The position numbers and the translations under genes were made by a program. From Thozetella sp. PMI_491 (taxonomy: Eukaryota > Ascomycota > Sordariomycetes > Chaetosphaeriales > Chaetosphaeriaceae): DNA of 64,000 nucleotides. Location: positions 938,594 through 1,002,593 of the forward strand of contig MU270021.1 in the NCBI GenBank assembly GCA_021432635.1, written 5' to 3'. Under the pieces are notes generated by a model. That model was not told the DNA's origin, did no database searches, and worked only from the letters and a program-made list of their open reading frames with translations. Below, one piece after another: positions 34,301 to 45,631 of the stretch. The number at the start of each line of letters is the position of its first letter. Positions within the stretch are counted from its first letter, which is position 1.

Positions 34301-37300
34301 TTAATATGCTGCAGCCCCTTTCTCAAGTAATAGTTGCACCACCGCCTCATGGCCCCTGTTTGCTGCTAATGATAGCGGTGTCTGGCCATATGTGTCCTTA
34401 GGCTCAATATCGGCCCCTTTCCCGAGTAATAGCTGTACTGCCGCCTCATTTCCGCGCAATGCTGCCGATGATAGCGGTGTCCGACCATACTCATCCTTAG
34501 ATTCAAGATCGGCTCCTTTCTCAAGGAGTAATTGTACTACCGCCTCATGTCCGTTCGAAACTGCCGATGATAGCGGTGTCCGACCATACTCATCCTTAGA
34601 TTCAAGATCAGCTCCGTTCTCAAGGAGTAATTGTACTACCGCCTCGTGTCCTCCCGCTGCTGCCCATGATAGCGGTGTCCAACCATCCTCATCCTTAGAT
34701 TCAAGATCGGCTCCTTTCTCAAGGAGTAGCTGTACTACCGCCTCATGTCCGCTCGATGCTGCCGATGATAGCGGTGTCTGGCCAAAGGAGTCATCCTTCG
34801 ACTCAAGATCGACCCCTTTCTCAAGTAGTAATTGTACCATCGCCTCACCTCCTCTCAATGCTGCCGATAATAGCGGTGTCCGACCATCCTTATCCTTAGA
34901 TTCAAGATCGGCTCCTTTCTCAAGGAGTAATTGTACTATAGCCTTATGTCCTCTCGAAACTGCCGATGATAGCGGTGTCCGACCATCCTCATCCTTAGAT
35001 TCAAGATCAGCTCCGTTCTCAAGGAGTAATTGTACTACCGCCTCATATCCGCTCGATGCTGCCGATAATAGCGGTGTCTCCCCATCCCTATCCTTAGATT
35101 CAAGATCGGCTCCTTTCTCAAGGAGTAGCTGTACTACCGCCTCATGTCCGCTCGATGCTGCCGATGATAGCGGTGTCTGGGCAAAGGAGCCATCCTTCGT
35201 CTCAAGATCGGCCCCTTTCTCAAGCAGTAATTGTACCACCGCCTCGTGTCCTCCCGCTGCGGCCCACGTTAGTGGTGATCTTGCAAATGTCAGCGCCACA
35301 TTTTGTGACCATAATGAATAAGCCTTGGAACCCGAGTCACAAATCCTCCTAGCCAGACTCAATGTAGCAGCAGCGTGATTTGTGATCGGGCCCGCGCAGA
35401 AATGCATCCCCCAATTGATGAGTGCGTAGTCGAGGAACGCGTGTTTTCCGGTAGCTGGCCAGTGAACACGCGCCGACAGACTGCTGTCGGAGTTGTATAA
35501 ATTAATATAGAGTATGCAGAGCTTTGCAAGAACGGCGTTGGCATGGTGGATAGTGATGGAATGTTGCCACTGCAGTGTTGACTGGGTAGGCACAGAAGCC
35601 AGTGACTGTTTAAGGAGAAACTCCCGTGCAGTCTGATGAAGAAAGTATAATTTGCCATGATGCACTGACACAAACAGGCCACACCACGATCTTAGGCGGG
35701 ATTTGAAATCCTCTTCTTTTTCCAGGTCGAGATCGTCAAAGGACTGCAAATGCTCGTCGATATTCATAGCGACATTCATTTCCGGTAGGGTTAACGGTCG
35801 GTGTGCTGCCAGGATAACGCTTAAGGCTCGACGGACCATTGGGTCTTCTTTAGACTTGCTGAGAATCTTGTCATATGCTTCATTGACACTCTCTGGGAGC
35901 TTTCCGATGGCGGCTTCCAGTCCCTTGGGTGTCATTTTAAAGCCTTCCTTCTTCAGGTAGTCGAATACGAGATAAACCCAGAGGTATGTTCGGTGAGGGA
36001 TCTCAAGTAACCTTTGGCTTAAATAGGTTTTGAGCTGTTCCTCGAGTTTCATGACTGATGCTAGCTGTTCGACCCGGTATTGAATCACATGGTTCACTTC
36101 CATAGCAATTTCGTCCGACTTTTCTTCTCCTGGTATGTGAATGTGGGGGAAGGCATCTACCAGTTCCTGGAACTCGGATACAATGTGGCTGTATGGGCGG
36201 CAAGTCAGGAGACATCTCATCTTCCTCTGACCATCTCTATGTTGGGGGTACATGTGCTTCAACATCCGCACCAAGTCCTGGAAGTCGGATACGGCGCACT
36301 CGTCCAGGGCATCCAGGACTATTATCAAGGGTTCCGTTTGTGGATCTTGGACGGCGGTTTCCAAGATATTCTGTAGCGACGAGGTCGAATTGATCAGTTG
36401 TTGTCCGTTCTGGGAATACTCCGGCATAGCATGTCGGATCAAGGAAGGCTGATGGGAGAAGAGTTGATGCAGCAACGCGCAAAGTGCTTGACGGATTGTA
36501 TTTTGATCCTGGTCTTTGAAAAAGAAGTAGCAGATGGTTGCCGATTGCGGCAGGACTTCGTCAATCAGGTATTTGGCCAAGACTGACTTGCCACACCCAG
36601 GGTCTGCAGACACCAGCAGCGGCCCACCATCTTGTCCCAGCCACCTTGTGAAGTTTTCGTGGCGTAGGAACCACTGGCATGTACCCTCTACCCTGGTCTC
36701 CACGCGATTTTTATACCACTCGTATGTTGTATCCGCTGTTCCAGCCGTGAGCCGGAATAGTTGGTGGCACTTCTCTTCGTTGTCGGAGAGTCTCTGCTTC
36801 ACCATGAACTGGAGTTGCTCCTTCGCAATATCTCGATGCTCTTCTGCGACGTGCAAGTGTTCTTCCGAGACGGATAAAAGCCGCTGCATCGTTTCGAGAG
36901 CCATGTTGCTTGTCGCCTGGAGGGACTCCAGCTCTTGCCTCGACACCAAGCTGTTCGTCTGTTCCAAATCCTGACGGACGGCGGACTCGAGCCTCTGAAT
37001 CTCCTGTGTTTTCCGACCCCAGTCGTCTAGCGATAGCGCATCTCGTGAAAAATTCCTTAGGCTGCCCCGGTAGAATCGCAGGACACTCAGCATCTGGAAC
37101 TCGAGAATGTGCTGATAAAGGTCCACGATGTGGGCCTCGGCTTCCACCACCAAAGAGTTGGGAACACCGGAATTCCGGCCGAGTCGCAGTAGTAAAGGCT
37201 CAAGGGCGGAGTAATAGCGCATCCGGGTTGTAACGTATGTGAACCCGCTGCGGTTTGCATCGTCTGCAGTCTTGGGGTTCGTGAGGAGCGGGAGAATAAT

Positions 37301-37937
37301 GCAGACGCCGGCCCACGCAATGGAAGCTTCTGGTGAAGCTATCAAGGCTTCACCAATCCAGCCCTTAGCCCACAGCACTAGCCCTGCGGCCTGTGCGATC
37401 TGATCCTTGAGAACAAATTCGTGGCCAGCAATGGTGTACTTTGTCCTTGTCTCTTCTATCCGCGAGAGTCCCCTTTCGGTTATCAAGTCCAACTGGGCCC
37501 TCCGGGGTTTGCGGACGCTATAAGGGCCATCACCCGAAGGTCTAGATTGAGCAGTCAGGGGATCATTTGAGAGGGACTCTACGATTTGTTAAATCCCATG
37601 ATATATATGCCAGTTCGGGCTGCGTACCTTCCTGTTGTATTTCATTCGAAAGCAGTCTTTCGTATTCTTCCACCACCTTCGGCTTGTCTTTCCCGAGAGC
37701 ATCGTACGCCCGGTCCCAGAGCGAACCAGTCGTGTTATTAGGCTGATCCCTTCCTTCGAGCGGATTATTGATCGGCAGAGGAGAGCCTGAGCTGTTCTCT
37801 GGGGCAAGGCTATTATCACTGCTGGCCGAGGCGGTCGAGGTGGTATCAGCTAGCACTCGATTCAGTCTTCCGAGAAGTCTGGCTCCAAGCCTCTCTTGGG
37901 CCGGGTCTTTCTCGTGCTTGCGACGAAAGAGCCCCAT
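34301..37937 (-). CDS. NACHT-ankyrin NOD-like receptor (NLR)
   Basis: Two exons, 37937-37628 and 37578-34301 (intron 49 nt), 1195 residues; the junction is QQEE|SLSNDPL. The order is: a basic start (MGLFRRKHEKD) with a Ser-rich linker to about 75; an NWD NACHT N-terminal domain from SLWDRAYDAL through WAGVCIILPLLTNP to about 290; NACHT NTPase with Walker A ADPGCGKS (about 429-436) and Walker B IIVLDALDECA (about 522-532); helical winged region; then ten in-frame 33-residue ankyrin repeats from about 860 to the end. Such fungal NLRs act in allorecognition and response to other organisms. No separate effector domain is annexed to the N-terminus. The C-terminus ends abruptly in KGAAAY after a frameshift; two more repeats lie beyond it. 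Confidence 0.92.
34330..35300 (-). repeat. Ankyrin-repeat DNA array with duplicated four-repeat block
   Basis: About ten 99-102 bp units. Similarity is highest at a distance of 399 bp: the 100 bp from 34701 nearly equal those from 35100, including the unit with one extra codon (SFGQ/SFAQ). This shows a four-repeat block duplicated recently within the gene. Confidence 0.85.
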
Positions 37938-38781
37938 GGGTTGGCTGGTTCTAGTTAGGTGTCACGTCTTATTTGGGCCAAAAAGAAAATTTGACAGGTT
38001 GGATATAATGATGCTGGGCGCGTAATCGGCACCAAGAGAGGGGCTGATGCGCGACAAGGTAGATAGTTGCAGCAGCTGAAGGCTGTGTACCTAGCCTTGT
38101 ACCAACCTGCCTGAAGGGCCGGCGACGAGCCAATAGAGCCATTTATTAGCTCTCAGGCCCATAAATCTCGCTGGCCTGTCTCGTACACGCCAACAACCAT
38201 ACCAAAGGTGGATTGTCCTCATTTATAAGTAGCGGTAACAATTCAGGAAAGACATTGAGCTATACAGGGTTATTATACATGGTAGATTTTACAAGTTGCT
38301 GTAGCCCGGGTTCAATAAGCTAGTAAGGCGCCAGCAAATATTTCACTATGGAGAACACCGGATAACGCCGCACCTTGATTTACAAGACAGAAGCTAAGCC
38401 GTCACTATTTTGAGTCATCCTTACAACTTGATATGATATATGGACTTTATTTCCAGCTCAAAGCATAGGTTATAATTACCTTAGCGGAAGGATTCCCAAG
38501 TGTTTGTGAATAGGAAGGAGACAGGCGGGTCGAGGAATAACACTGGTGTGAGCAGCAAGCTTCTAATTGGAGCAGAATGTGGTATATGTGGGGCAACGCT
38601 TGGAGGAACCACAGCTTCGACCCCAACACTTGGAATTTTTTGGGCGGCACCGGATCCGGCAAACGAGCTGGTGCATCGCGACAACGAAGCTCTAACCCCA
38701 GGTGCCAATCCAAACGATCCGCCGGCGCTCTAGACTCAATTGCAGCCAGATGTGATCCTGGCATTGCCCTGCACCCTCCGA
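37938..38781. other. Divergent promoter region, NLR / AAA ATPase
   Basis: About 840 bp, AT-richer than its neighbours, no gene seen. Confidence 0.55.
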
Positions 38782-41700
38782 ATGCCTGTTGCCGGGGCCC
38801 GAGCCCTGCTCTCGGCGTCGCGTTCCGCTTCGTCCCCTCGCCGCCCGCCACTGCCCCGCGTCGCTGTAGCGAAGACCTCCTGTCCCCTCTGCCTTGTTGG
38901 CCAAGCACGCCGTCCTCCGACCACTGCCGGCCCTGTCCGAGGTACCCGAAGCTTATTCGGCGCTTCTCGGCCCTCGCGGCCCGACGACAGTGACCCTGGC
39001 GATGCTGGAAAAGACGGCGACGGGACCAATGACAAGCTGCCCCCGGAGAAGGGCAGCACGCCGACGCCGGATACTGCCAAATCCACCGAGGTTACAAAGG
39101 AGACCTTGAGGGGCCAGGGGTATGGATCGGCTCGTGCGCGCGCCTTCCGGACTCGCGCCGAGGAGCTGCCTTCGGTCCAGGTCCCGGACTGGTTCAGGGA
39201 CAGATACGTGGTGCTGCAGTCGAAGAGGAAGCCGGCCTCGATTCCGCCACTCGAGGAGGAGGATCGTGACACGTTGCTACAAGTACTGGAGTCGGAACTA
39301 GAGCGACACGCGATACGAGATCGCCATGTCGAGCGGTTCGAGGGCATCGCTCAGCGTGTTGCAGATGGCACGGAGGAGTCTACCCGCGGGCTGGACAGCT
39401 TCAGCAGAGCCATCGCCCGCTCTGCCCACTACTTTCGCATCTCGGCTATGTATACGCTTCTCGCTCTAGGCCACAACGACTTGCAGAATGCCGAGCTCCG
39501 CCCCCGCTTCCGGGATATACACAACTGGTTCAGCCAGGACGATATGCAGCATCCAATGGTACTCGCTTCCGACGATAGGCTGAGCGAGACTGCGAAGCGT
39601 TGGCTCACTCATGTCGACCCAATCGACGGTCCCGAAGGTGTTGTCTACCATGGCAGCCCCCTGGCGCACAGACACGACGAACGAGAGTGGACGGTCTCGA
39701 AAGAGCTCCTCACCACTCTCCGCGCCGAGCTTCTGGCCCAAACCCCGGAGACACGGGCAAATCGGGACCTTAACAGGCCAGTTACCGTGCTATCTGTGCT
39801 GAATTACAAAGGACGGATCGTCGCCAAGTCGGTCGTAGAAGACGTTGCGACCAACCTCGGCGCCGACGTAGTGTTCCTGGATGCCTTGAGCATTGCCCGA
39901 ATCATTGGCGGCTATCTTGGCCAGTCACCGTACTGGTCGCGCGGCCCATTGGCTATGCTGGGATATGGAGCCGCGGAGTTGAACGGGCGTCAGATACCAA
40001 GGTCGGCCCAGGGGGAACCCGAGATGGAGGTCATCGCTCTGGGCACACGCCACCGGAATTTCGGCTCTAAGCGGGACTTCGGTCTCAGTACTGGTTCCTC
40101 GGATGACCGATGGGATGACCTTAAGCTGAACCACGCATTAGAGAAGCTCGTCACTGCTGCTGATGACCTGGCAGCTACCTCGGGTCATTCATCCAGCGAT
40201 CGGCTAATTATACACATTCATGACTACGCAGAGATCACTGCACTGTCCGAGAACATCATCAACAAACTCAGGTCCATCGTTGACCGGATGTGGCAGAAAG
40301 GGAGAAAGGCCATCATCGTTGGTTCGACGTCGAGCGATGCCACGAAGCCTTCGCAGTGGTCGGGTCAGCTTGCGGAACTCACCAGAGAGGACTGCCACAT
40401 TGTACCCTTCCACGCCTCTGATATGGACGGAGCTAAAGATGAACTTGAATCTCTGGAAAACTGGAGAGAAAATCTGGTCAACATCAGAACGATGATCCAG
40501 GCTCTCGACCCAGCCTTCGCGACCACCTATGCAGAAGAGTACAACTTTGAAAAGGTCGTCCTGTCCGCGCCCGAGATGAAGCTGGCCAAGAAGCAAGGCT
40601 TTCTGCAGTCTGCACCGCTAGCTCAGACCGTCTACGATGTGCAGTGGGTCTATCGCTACGTCTCGCTTCTCCTGGGAAGCCGGACGCCAGGATCCTCGAG
40701 AGACATCCTCATGGATGTTGAGCGGCAGGAGCACGTCCTGAAGCTCATGGCCAAGGACAAGAATTGGGCGGACCTCTATCCCAATGCAAAGGCGCCATAC
40801 TTCTCTCCACTCCCACGGCCGCGGACGTTCCCCGTGGTGATGGACCCGGAGGACAGGGAGAGCTGGTCGCCAGCGCCAGAGAAGGTGACCGCGGCCAGGA
40901 TCCCTAAGGACCTGAACGCGAACGAGAAGGCTCTTCTTTCGGGTCTCATCGACGCCAAGGACATCCATACTACCTTTGATGACATTATTGTGCCCGCCGC
41001 AACCAAGGACTCACTGAAGGCGCTGACATCTCTCTCGCTAATTCGCCCGGACGCCTTCTCCTATGGCGTGCTAAAGACGGAGCGCATACCGGGCTGTCTG
41101 CTCTACGGCCCACCCGGCAACGGTAAGACGCTGCTCGCTAAGGCTGTTGCGAAGGAAAGTGGTGCCCATATGCTCGAGGTTAGCGCCGCCAGTGTCAATG
41201 ACCGCTGGCTGGGCCAGAGCGAGAAGAACGTGCGTGCCATATTCTCGCTGGCGCGAAAGATGGCACCCATGGTCATCTTCCTCGACGAGGCCGACGCCTT
41301 GCTGAGCGCGCGGAGCGGCGCACAGCAGCGACCTGCTCACCGCGAGACAATCACCCAGTTCCTACGCGAATGGGATGGCCTTAGCGAGATGCGCGCATTC
41401 ATCATGGTAGCGACGAACCGGCCATTCGATCTCGACGAAGCCGTGCTAAGGCGGCTGCCCAGACGAATTCTTATCGACCTCCCACTGCGCACGGAACGGG
41501 AGTCCATCCTCCGCGTCATCCTCCGCGACGAAACGCTCTCGCCCGACGTCGATCTAGGGCGACTTGCCGCCCAGACTGAGCTCTACTCTGGCTCGGACCT
41601 TAAGAACCTTTGCGTCGCAGCGGCGATGGAGGCGGTCCGCGAGGAGAACCGGGCGAAGGATATCCACACCGGGCCAGATGAATTCGTCTTCCCCGAGCGC

Positions 41701-41943
41701 CGCGTGCTGATGGAGTCGCATTTCAAGACTGCTATGCGTGAGATTAGCGCCTCCATTAGTGAGGACATGGAGAGCCTGAAGGCGATCCGGAAGTTTGACT
41801 CGCAGTACGGGGACGCAGGGAAGAAGGCGAAGAGGCGAAGGAGTATGGGCTTTGAAGTAGTACCCGGGCAGGAGGGATCCGAGGCGGCGAGGGTGAGGCA
41901 GGGGGCCGGGGAGAACCAGATGGAGGAGGTTGTTGGTATTTAA
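38782..41943 (+). CDS. Mitochondrial AAA ATPase of the Msp1/ATAD1-like clade
   Basis: Single exon, 1053 residues from the first in-frame ATG (38782). The N-terminus is Arg/Ser/Ala-rich without acidic residues (MPVAGARALLSASRSASSPR), a likely mitochondrial presequence. A large N-terminal region of unknown fold (about 120-700) precedes one AAA module: Walker A GPPGNGKT (776-783), Walker B VIFLDEAD (about 830-837), ATNRPFDLDEAVLRRLPRR with the arginine finger, and a C-terminal SDLKNLC lid segment. The AAA sequence is closest in pattern to Msp1/ATAD1 (WDGL, LRRLPRR.L), but the protein is three times longer than Msp1, so it is a distinct fungal family member. Its substrate is unknown; protein quality control in mitochondria is an inference. 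Confidence 0.88.
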   Translation: MPVAGARALLSASRSASSPRRPPLPRVAVAKTSCPLCLVGQARRPPTTAGPVRGTRSLFGASRPSRPDDSDPGDAGKDGDGTNDKLPPEKGSTPTPDTAKSTEVTKETLRGQGYGSARARAFRTRAEELPSVQVPDWFRDRYVVLQSKRKPASIPPLEEEDRDTLLQVLESELERHAIRDRHVERFEGIAQRVADGTEESTRGLDSFSRAIARSAHYFRISAMYTLLALGHNDLQNAELRPRFRDIHNWFSQDDMQHPMVLASDDRLSETAKRWLTHVDPIDGPEGVVYHGSPLAHRHDEREWTVSKELLTTLRAELLAQTPETRANRDLNRPVTVLSVLNYKGRIVAKSVVEDVATNLGADVVFLDALSIARIIGGYLGQSPYWSRGPLAMLGYGAAELNGRQIPRSAQGEPEMEVIALGTRHRNFGSKRDFGLSTGSSDDRWDDLKLNHALEKLVTAADDLAATSGHSSSDRLIIHIHDYAEITALSENIINKLRSIVDRMWQKGRKAIIVGSTSSDATKPSQWSGQLAELTREDCHIVPFHASDMDGAKDELESLENWRENLVNIRTMIQALDPAFATTYAEEYNFEKVVLSAPEMKLAKKQGFLQSAPLAQTVYDVQWVYRYVSLLLGSRTPGSSRDILMDVERQEHVLKLMAKDKNWADLYPNAKAPYFSPLPRPRTFPVVMDPEDRESWSPAPEKVTAARIPKDLNANEKALLSGLIDAKDIHTTFDDIIVPAATKDSLKALTSLSLIRPDAFSYGVLKTERIPGCLLYGPPGNGKTLLAKAVAKESGAHMLEVSAASVNDRWLGQSEKNVRAIFSLARKMAPMVIFLDEADALLSARSGAQQRPAHRETITQFLREWDGLSEMRAFIMVATNRPFDLDEAVLRRLPRRILIDLPLRTERESILRVILRDETLSPDVDLGRLAAQTELYSGSDLKNLCVAAAMEAVREENRAKDIHTGPDEFVFPERRVLMESHFKTAMREISASISEDMESLKAIRKFDSQYGDAGKKAKRRRSMGFEVVPGQEGSEAARVRQGAGENQMEEVVGI

Positions 41944-42699
41944 GGCATGCGATATATGATGTACATACGTATGACCGAGACCTTCTACGACGCTTGGGGA
42001 CGGGACAAGCATACCCTTGCCCGGCCTAATTATATAGAGGAATTTAGAGTGTAGGGGAAAGTAATGATGATAGAATGCCTGCAAGGACTTGTCTGTGTAC
42101 CTTTCTGTTTCTGATCTAACGGGACTTGCTTTCCTTGGTTGGAGTAAATTTATTTTGCCAGCCCGGAAGGGACCTATTGGGAGGGGAGAGTACAGTGCGC
42201 TTACGGTGCCAACACATGCAGTCCTGCGCCACTCTGTCACCTAGCAGGTGGCATCAGCCACACAAGTGGCGAATGAAAAAAGATCCCCGGCTGTCTGCCT
42301 GGTACTTCTTGAACTCATCGCTTTCACAGTTCATCACCACCCCGTGGATGCGAGTTGTTGGAGAGGGGCTGTAATGCATGCTAGACAGGATATTGAGTGA
42401 TCCGTCGAGAGAACGCGATTCAGAGTTGGGCGATGTCAAGTTGAAGCGCACGGGCCAACTTCCGACACACGTCCAAATCAGCAGCTTCTCGAAGCTCGTG
42501 AACATCGCACTTCGCGAGGTTGCCTCCTCACCTCGACACACCCGCCTCGCGCCGCACGCTTCGGAGCTGGCATTTTTTCTGCTGGGCACGGAAAGTCCTC
42601 TGGCGCCCTGAAAAACGGCACCACCGCTTAATGACTACGTCGATGTACTGCCGAGTCAAAAGCAACAGCCGGTGAGCACCATCGTCACAGTGCCACCAG
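41944..42699. other. Spacer and TFB1 promoter
   Basis: About 760 bp; no gene supported. Confidence 0.55.
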
Positions 42700-44619
42700 A
42701 TGGCGAACGCCGATATCCCGCGCGGGAAAGCCGCGTACAAGAAGAAAGATGGCATCATAACGCTCACGGATGACCGGGAGTCGCTGGTTTGGACCCCGCT
42801 TCCCGGTACCGGGCCTGCAGTAGTCTCGCTCGCCGTGGACAACATCAGCAACCTCCAGCAGACTCCCGATACTGCGGCCAAGGTCATGCTAAAGATCTTC
42901 GAAAAAGCCAAGCCGGATGCTGAGCCGGTCGCATATCTCTTCCACTTCACATCTCCATCCGACGCGAGGTCGGAAGCGAACGCTCTCAAGGCCGTCCTCT
43001 CGGGCATTCTGGCTGACGCTCGTAGCGGCGACCTGGGCGTCCCCAAGCCGACTGCCCAGGCAGCAGATGGTGGCGATGACAGCGGCTCGGCAGCTATGTC
43101 CTTTGCAAGCACGGCAAATGCCAAGCCTGCTATTCGTTGGTTTGACGATGCCTCGCTACTGGCCGACGCGGGACTCCAGCAGTCACTCCTGAAGAAGAGC
43201 CAGGAGCTCAACCAGATCTACACAGATGCCCGGAACTCCAAGCCCGCTTCGATATCCAACGCTACTTTCAGCGCCCAGTTCTGGTCGACCCGTGTAAACC
43301 TCCTGCGCGCGCATGCGTTCGAGCTGAACCAGAAGAAAGGCTCCATTAACATCCTGTCCGTCGTCAAGGCCCGGAAAGAAAACGGCGAGGACAAGCTCAA
43401 TATCAGTGTTGAGCAGGTGCAGATGATCTTCCAGCAGCACCCGCTCGTCAAGCGCATCTACAACGAGAATGTGCCCAAGCTATCCGAAGCCGAATTCTGG
43501 TCTCGCTTCTTCATGAGCCGACTCGCCACCAAGCTGCGTGGCGGAAAGCCGGGAGAGAACGAGCACACGGATCCCCTGTTCGATAAGTACAATCCCTGGG
43601 ACAATGCGCTCGATTTCAAGACCAAGATCATGGACCAGGCAGTCCCGCACATTATCGACCTTGAAGGCAACGAGGAGAACAAAGGAGGGTTCAAGGGTGG
43701 CAACCGGCCAGATGCCGAGATGCACTTCACCAAGGGAAGGGACAAGGCACCCATCATCTGGACCTTGAACAGCCTGAGCGAGAAGATCATGGCCAACGTG
43801 GCACCTAGCGACCTAGACCCGGAAGGAGTAACAGCCCTAGATGAAACCACGCTCAAGGAAGTCTCGCTACGTGATCTCCAAGGCGACGCCGAGGCCAAAC
43901 GCATCGTGCTCAATGTACAGGAACAGAGCAGGCTCTTCTCCAACCAGGCCTCGTCGGTGTCGGATGATGCCAAGGTTTACGAGAAGCAGGTCCCAGCCGA
44001 CGTCATCTTCGACGTGCAGGCCGACCTAGAGACGCTCGATGACGACGGCGCCGGAGGCATCGACTTGCACAAGGGCACGGGCATCGACGACGACAGCGAC
44101 AGCGAGGACGATGCCGCCCAGAAGCGCCCGCACGTCGGCTCGCGCGCCGCCCTCAAGGCCGCGCAGGCGCAGATCCTCGAGGGTATGAAGAAGAAGCGGG
44201 CAGAGACCTACGGGGGCACGGACGATGAGGCGTCGCCAATGGGCATCCCGGCTGAGATTGCGCAGCGTTGCTACCTCACCAACGCTACGACGACTGAGTT
44301 CCTCAAGCAGTTCTGGTCTACGTTTCTATCTGGCGACGCGGCCCGGGCCGCAGAGTTGGCGTACCACGTCGAAGCCCTGCGCCGCAGCCGGGAGCGCATC
44401 GAGGCGCTGGCCGCCGAGGCGGAGAAGGAACGCCAGCGCGTTATGGAAGCGGACAAGGAGCGAATCCGCGAGTACTTCCGGCGGACGGGCAAGAAGACGC
44501 GATGGCGGCCAGAGTCGTACAAGGGCGGCAAAGACGCGGTCGAAGCCCTATTCGAGGCGACCCTGACGAGCCTGAAGAGCGCACAGGGCATGTATAATAC
44601 CGCCGTGGCGGCGAGTTGA
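42700..44619 (+). CDS. TFB1: TFIIH core subunit Tfb1 (p62)
   Basis: Single exon, 639 residues. Tfb1/p62 is a core subunit of TFIIH, acting in the nucleus in RNA polymerase II initiation and nucleotide excision repair. The N-terminal PH-like domain (about 1-115: AAYKKKDGIITLTDD, LVWTP, YLFHFTS) binds activators and TFIIE. Two BSD domains follow, recognisable from FSAQFWSTRVNLLRAHAFEL and LSEAEFWSRFFMSRLATKLR with the invariant FW pairs. The C-terminal part includes an acidic DDDSDSEDD linker and a helical end. Length is normal for filamentous ascomycetes. There is no intron, and the start is the first ATG of the open frame (CCAGATGGCG). Confidence 0.95.
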   Translation: MANADIPRGKAAYKKKDGIITLTDDRESLVWTPLPGTGPAVVSLAVDNISNLQQTPDTAAKVMLKIFEKAKPDAEPVAYLFHFTSPSDARSEANALKAVLSGILADARSGDLGVPKPTAQAADGGDDSGSAAMSFASTANAKPAIRWFDDASLLADAGLQQSLLKKSQELNQIYTDARNSKPASISNATFSAQFWSTRVNLLRAHAFELNQKKGSINILSVVKARKENGEDKLNISVEQVQMIFQQHPLVKRIYNENVPKLSEAEFWSRFFMSRLATKLRGGKPGENEHTDPLFDKYNPWDNALDFKTKIMDQAVPHIIDLEGNEENKGGFKGGNRPDAEMHFTKGRDKAPIIWTLNSLSEKIMANVAPSDLDPEGVTALDETTLKEVSLRDLQGDAEAKRIVLNVQEQSRLFSNQASSVSDDAKVYEKQVPADVIFDVQADLETLDDDGAGGIDLHKGTGIDDDSDSEDDAAQKRPHVGSRAALKAAQAQILEGMKKKRAETYGGTDDEASPMGIPAEIAQRCYLTNATTTEFLKQFWSTFLSGDAARAAELAYHVEALRRSRERIEALAAEAEKERQRVMEADKERIREYFRRTGKKTRWRPESYKGGKDAVEALFEATLTSLKSAQGMYNTAVAAS

Positions 44620-45631
44620 TAAGAGGTCCACGGGCGGTGAGACAATCAAGGGCCGGTTTCCTCCGCGCGGTGGATCATGGATAGCAGCCATGCATGCACC
44701 TCTGGAGCTTATTTGCTGGGCGAGTCAGAACATCTCAGCACCGCAAGACCTAGTGTGGCTGGCCGAGTGGGCGCTGCTGAAACAGGCACAGAGGGATAGG
44801 ATAGATGTGACGTCTAGTCAGACAGTCGAAAACATCGAAGCCGCACTCAATGTTTATTTCCAGACGCTTGTCATCTCATGCCGAGCTTGTTTTGGAGGGG
44901 GGCCTGTTTCGGATTTTGGAGACTGGTGACTCTGTCCAAGCCATTTTGTCCACGCCATTGTGATGCATCTGAGGGTATTACGGGACTCCAGGTTCTCGCA
45001 CAAATGCACCCGATTGCCCTCCACACGTGCAGGCCGTAGCGAGAAGTGAAATGTCGTCTGGCTCCAGTCTTGCCAGTGAGGCTGGAAGCAGGAGCGTCAC
45101 GGGATGTAAGCCCCCGAGAGGGCCAGAGTGTCTAACCCGAAGAGGGAAGGGTGCCCAAAATTACCGCGATCTGTCAAATAGAATCTTGTTTGAAGCTCGG
45201 TTGTCAGGGATGAGCTTCGACAGAAAACCGGGTACTGGCCGGAGCTTTTCCGACGACCACGGCGATACACCCCGGCGAATTAAGGCGAATTAGCCACGCG
45301 AGCCTGGGTGTCTTGGGAGGGTCTTGAGAGGGTCTTGGGAGCCCGGGGGTCACCCGCCCCTAAAATTTTTGTATGGGCGGCAAGACCCGGCTGGCAACAA
45401 GGAGCTGGAACTCTTCAACGTCGTCACCGAGTCTCGATGAGAAACTAGAACTTTGCCGTTTTTCTTTCCCCCAAGCACCCTTTTCAATCCCATCCTCCAG
45501 GCACCCCACAACGGAGTGGAATTCTTCCTCCGCCACTCATTTCTCCCTTGGTCTCCTTTTGTAACAATATCGGGGTTCTTTTTCGTGACCTTTGTCCCCC
45601 CCCCGTAACCCCCTAATACCAGAGAGCCAAG
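44620..45631. other. Spacer and KGD1 promoter/5' UTR
   Basis: About 1 kb. The last 200 bp is CT-rich with a C-tract at 45597-45603, as in strongly expressed fungal genes. Confidence 0.55.

Noticed and set aside
34392-35321. 309-codon plus-strand frame and apparent direct repeats resembling a CRISPR-like array
   Set aside because: It is the antisense of the ankyrin repeats; the 99-bp periodicity is coding, and the organism is eukaryotic.
42254-42611. Small frames on both strands upstream of TFB1
   Set aside because: Short, no homology, within the promoter/5' UTR.
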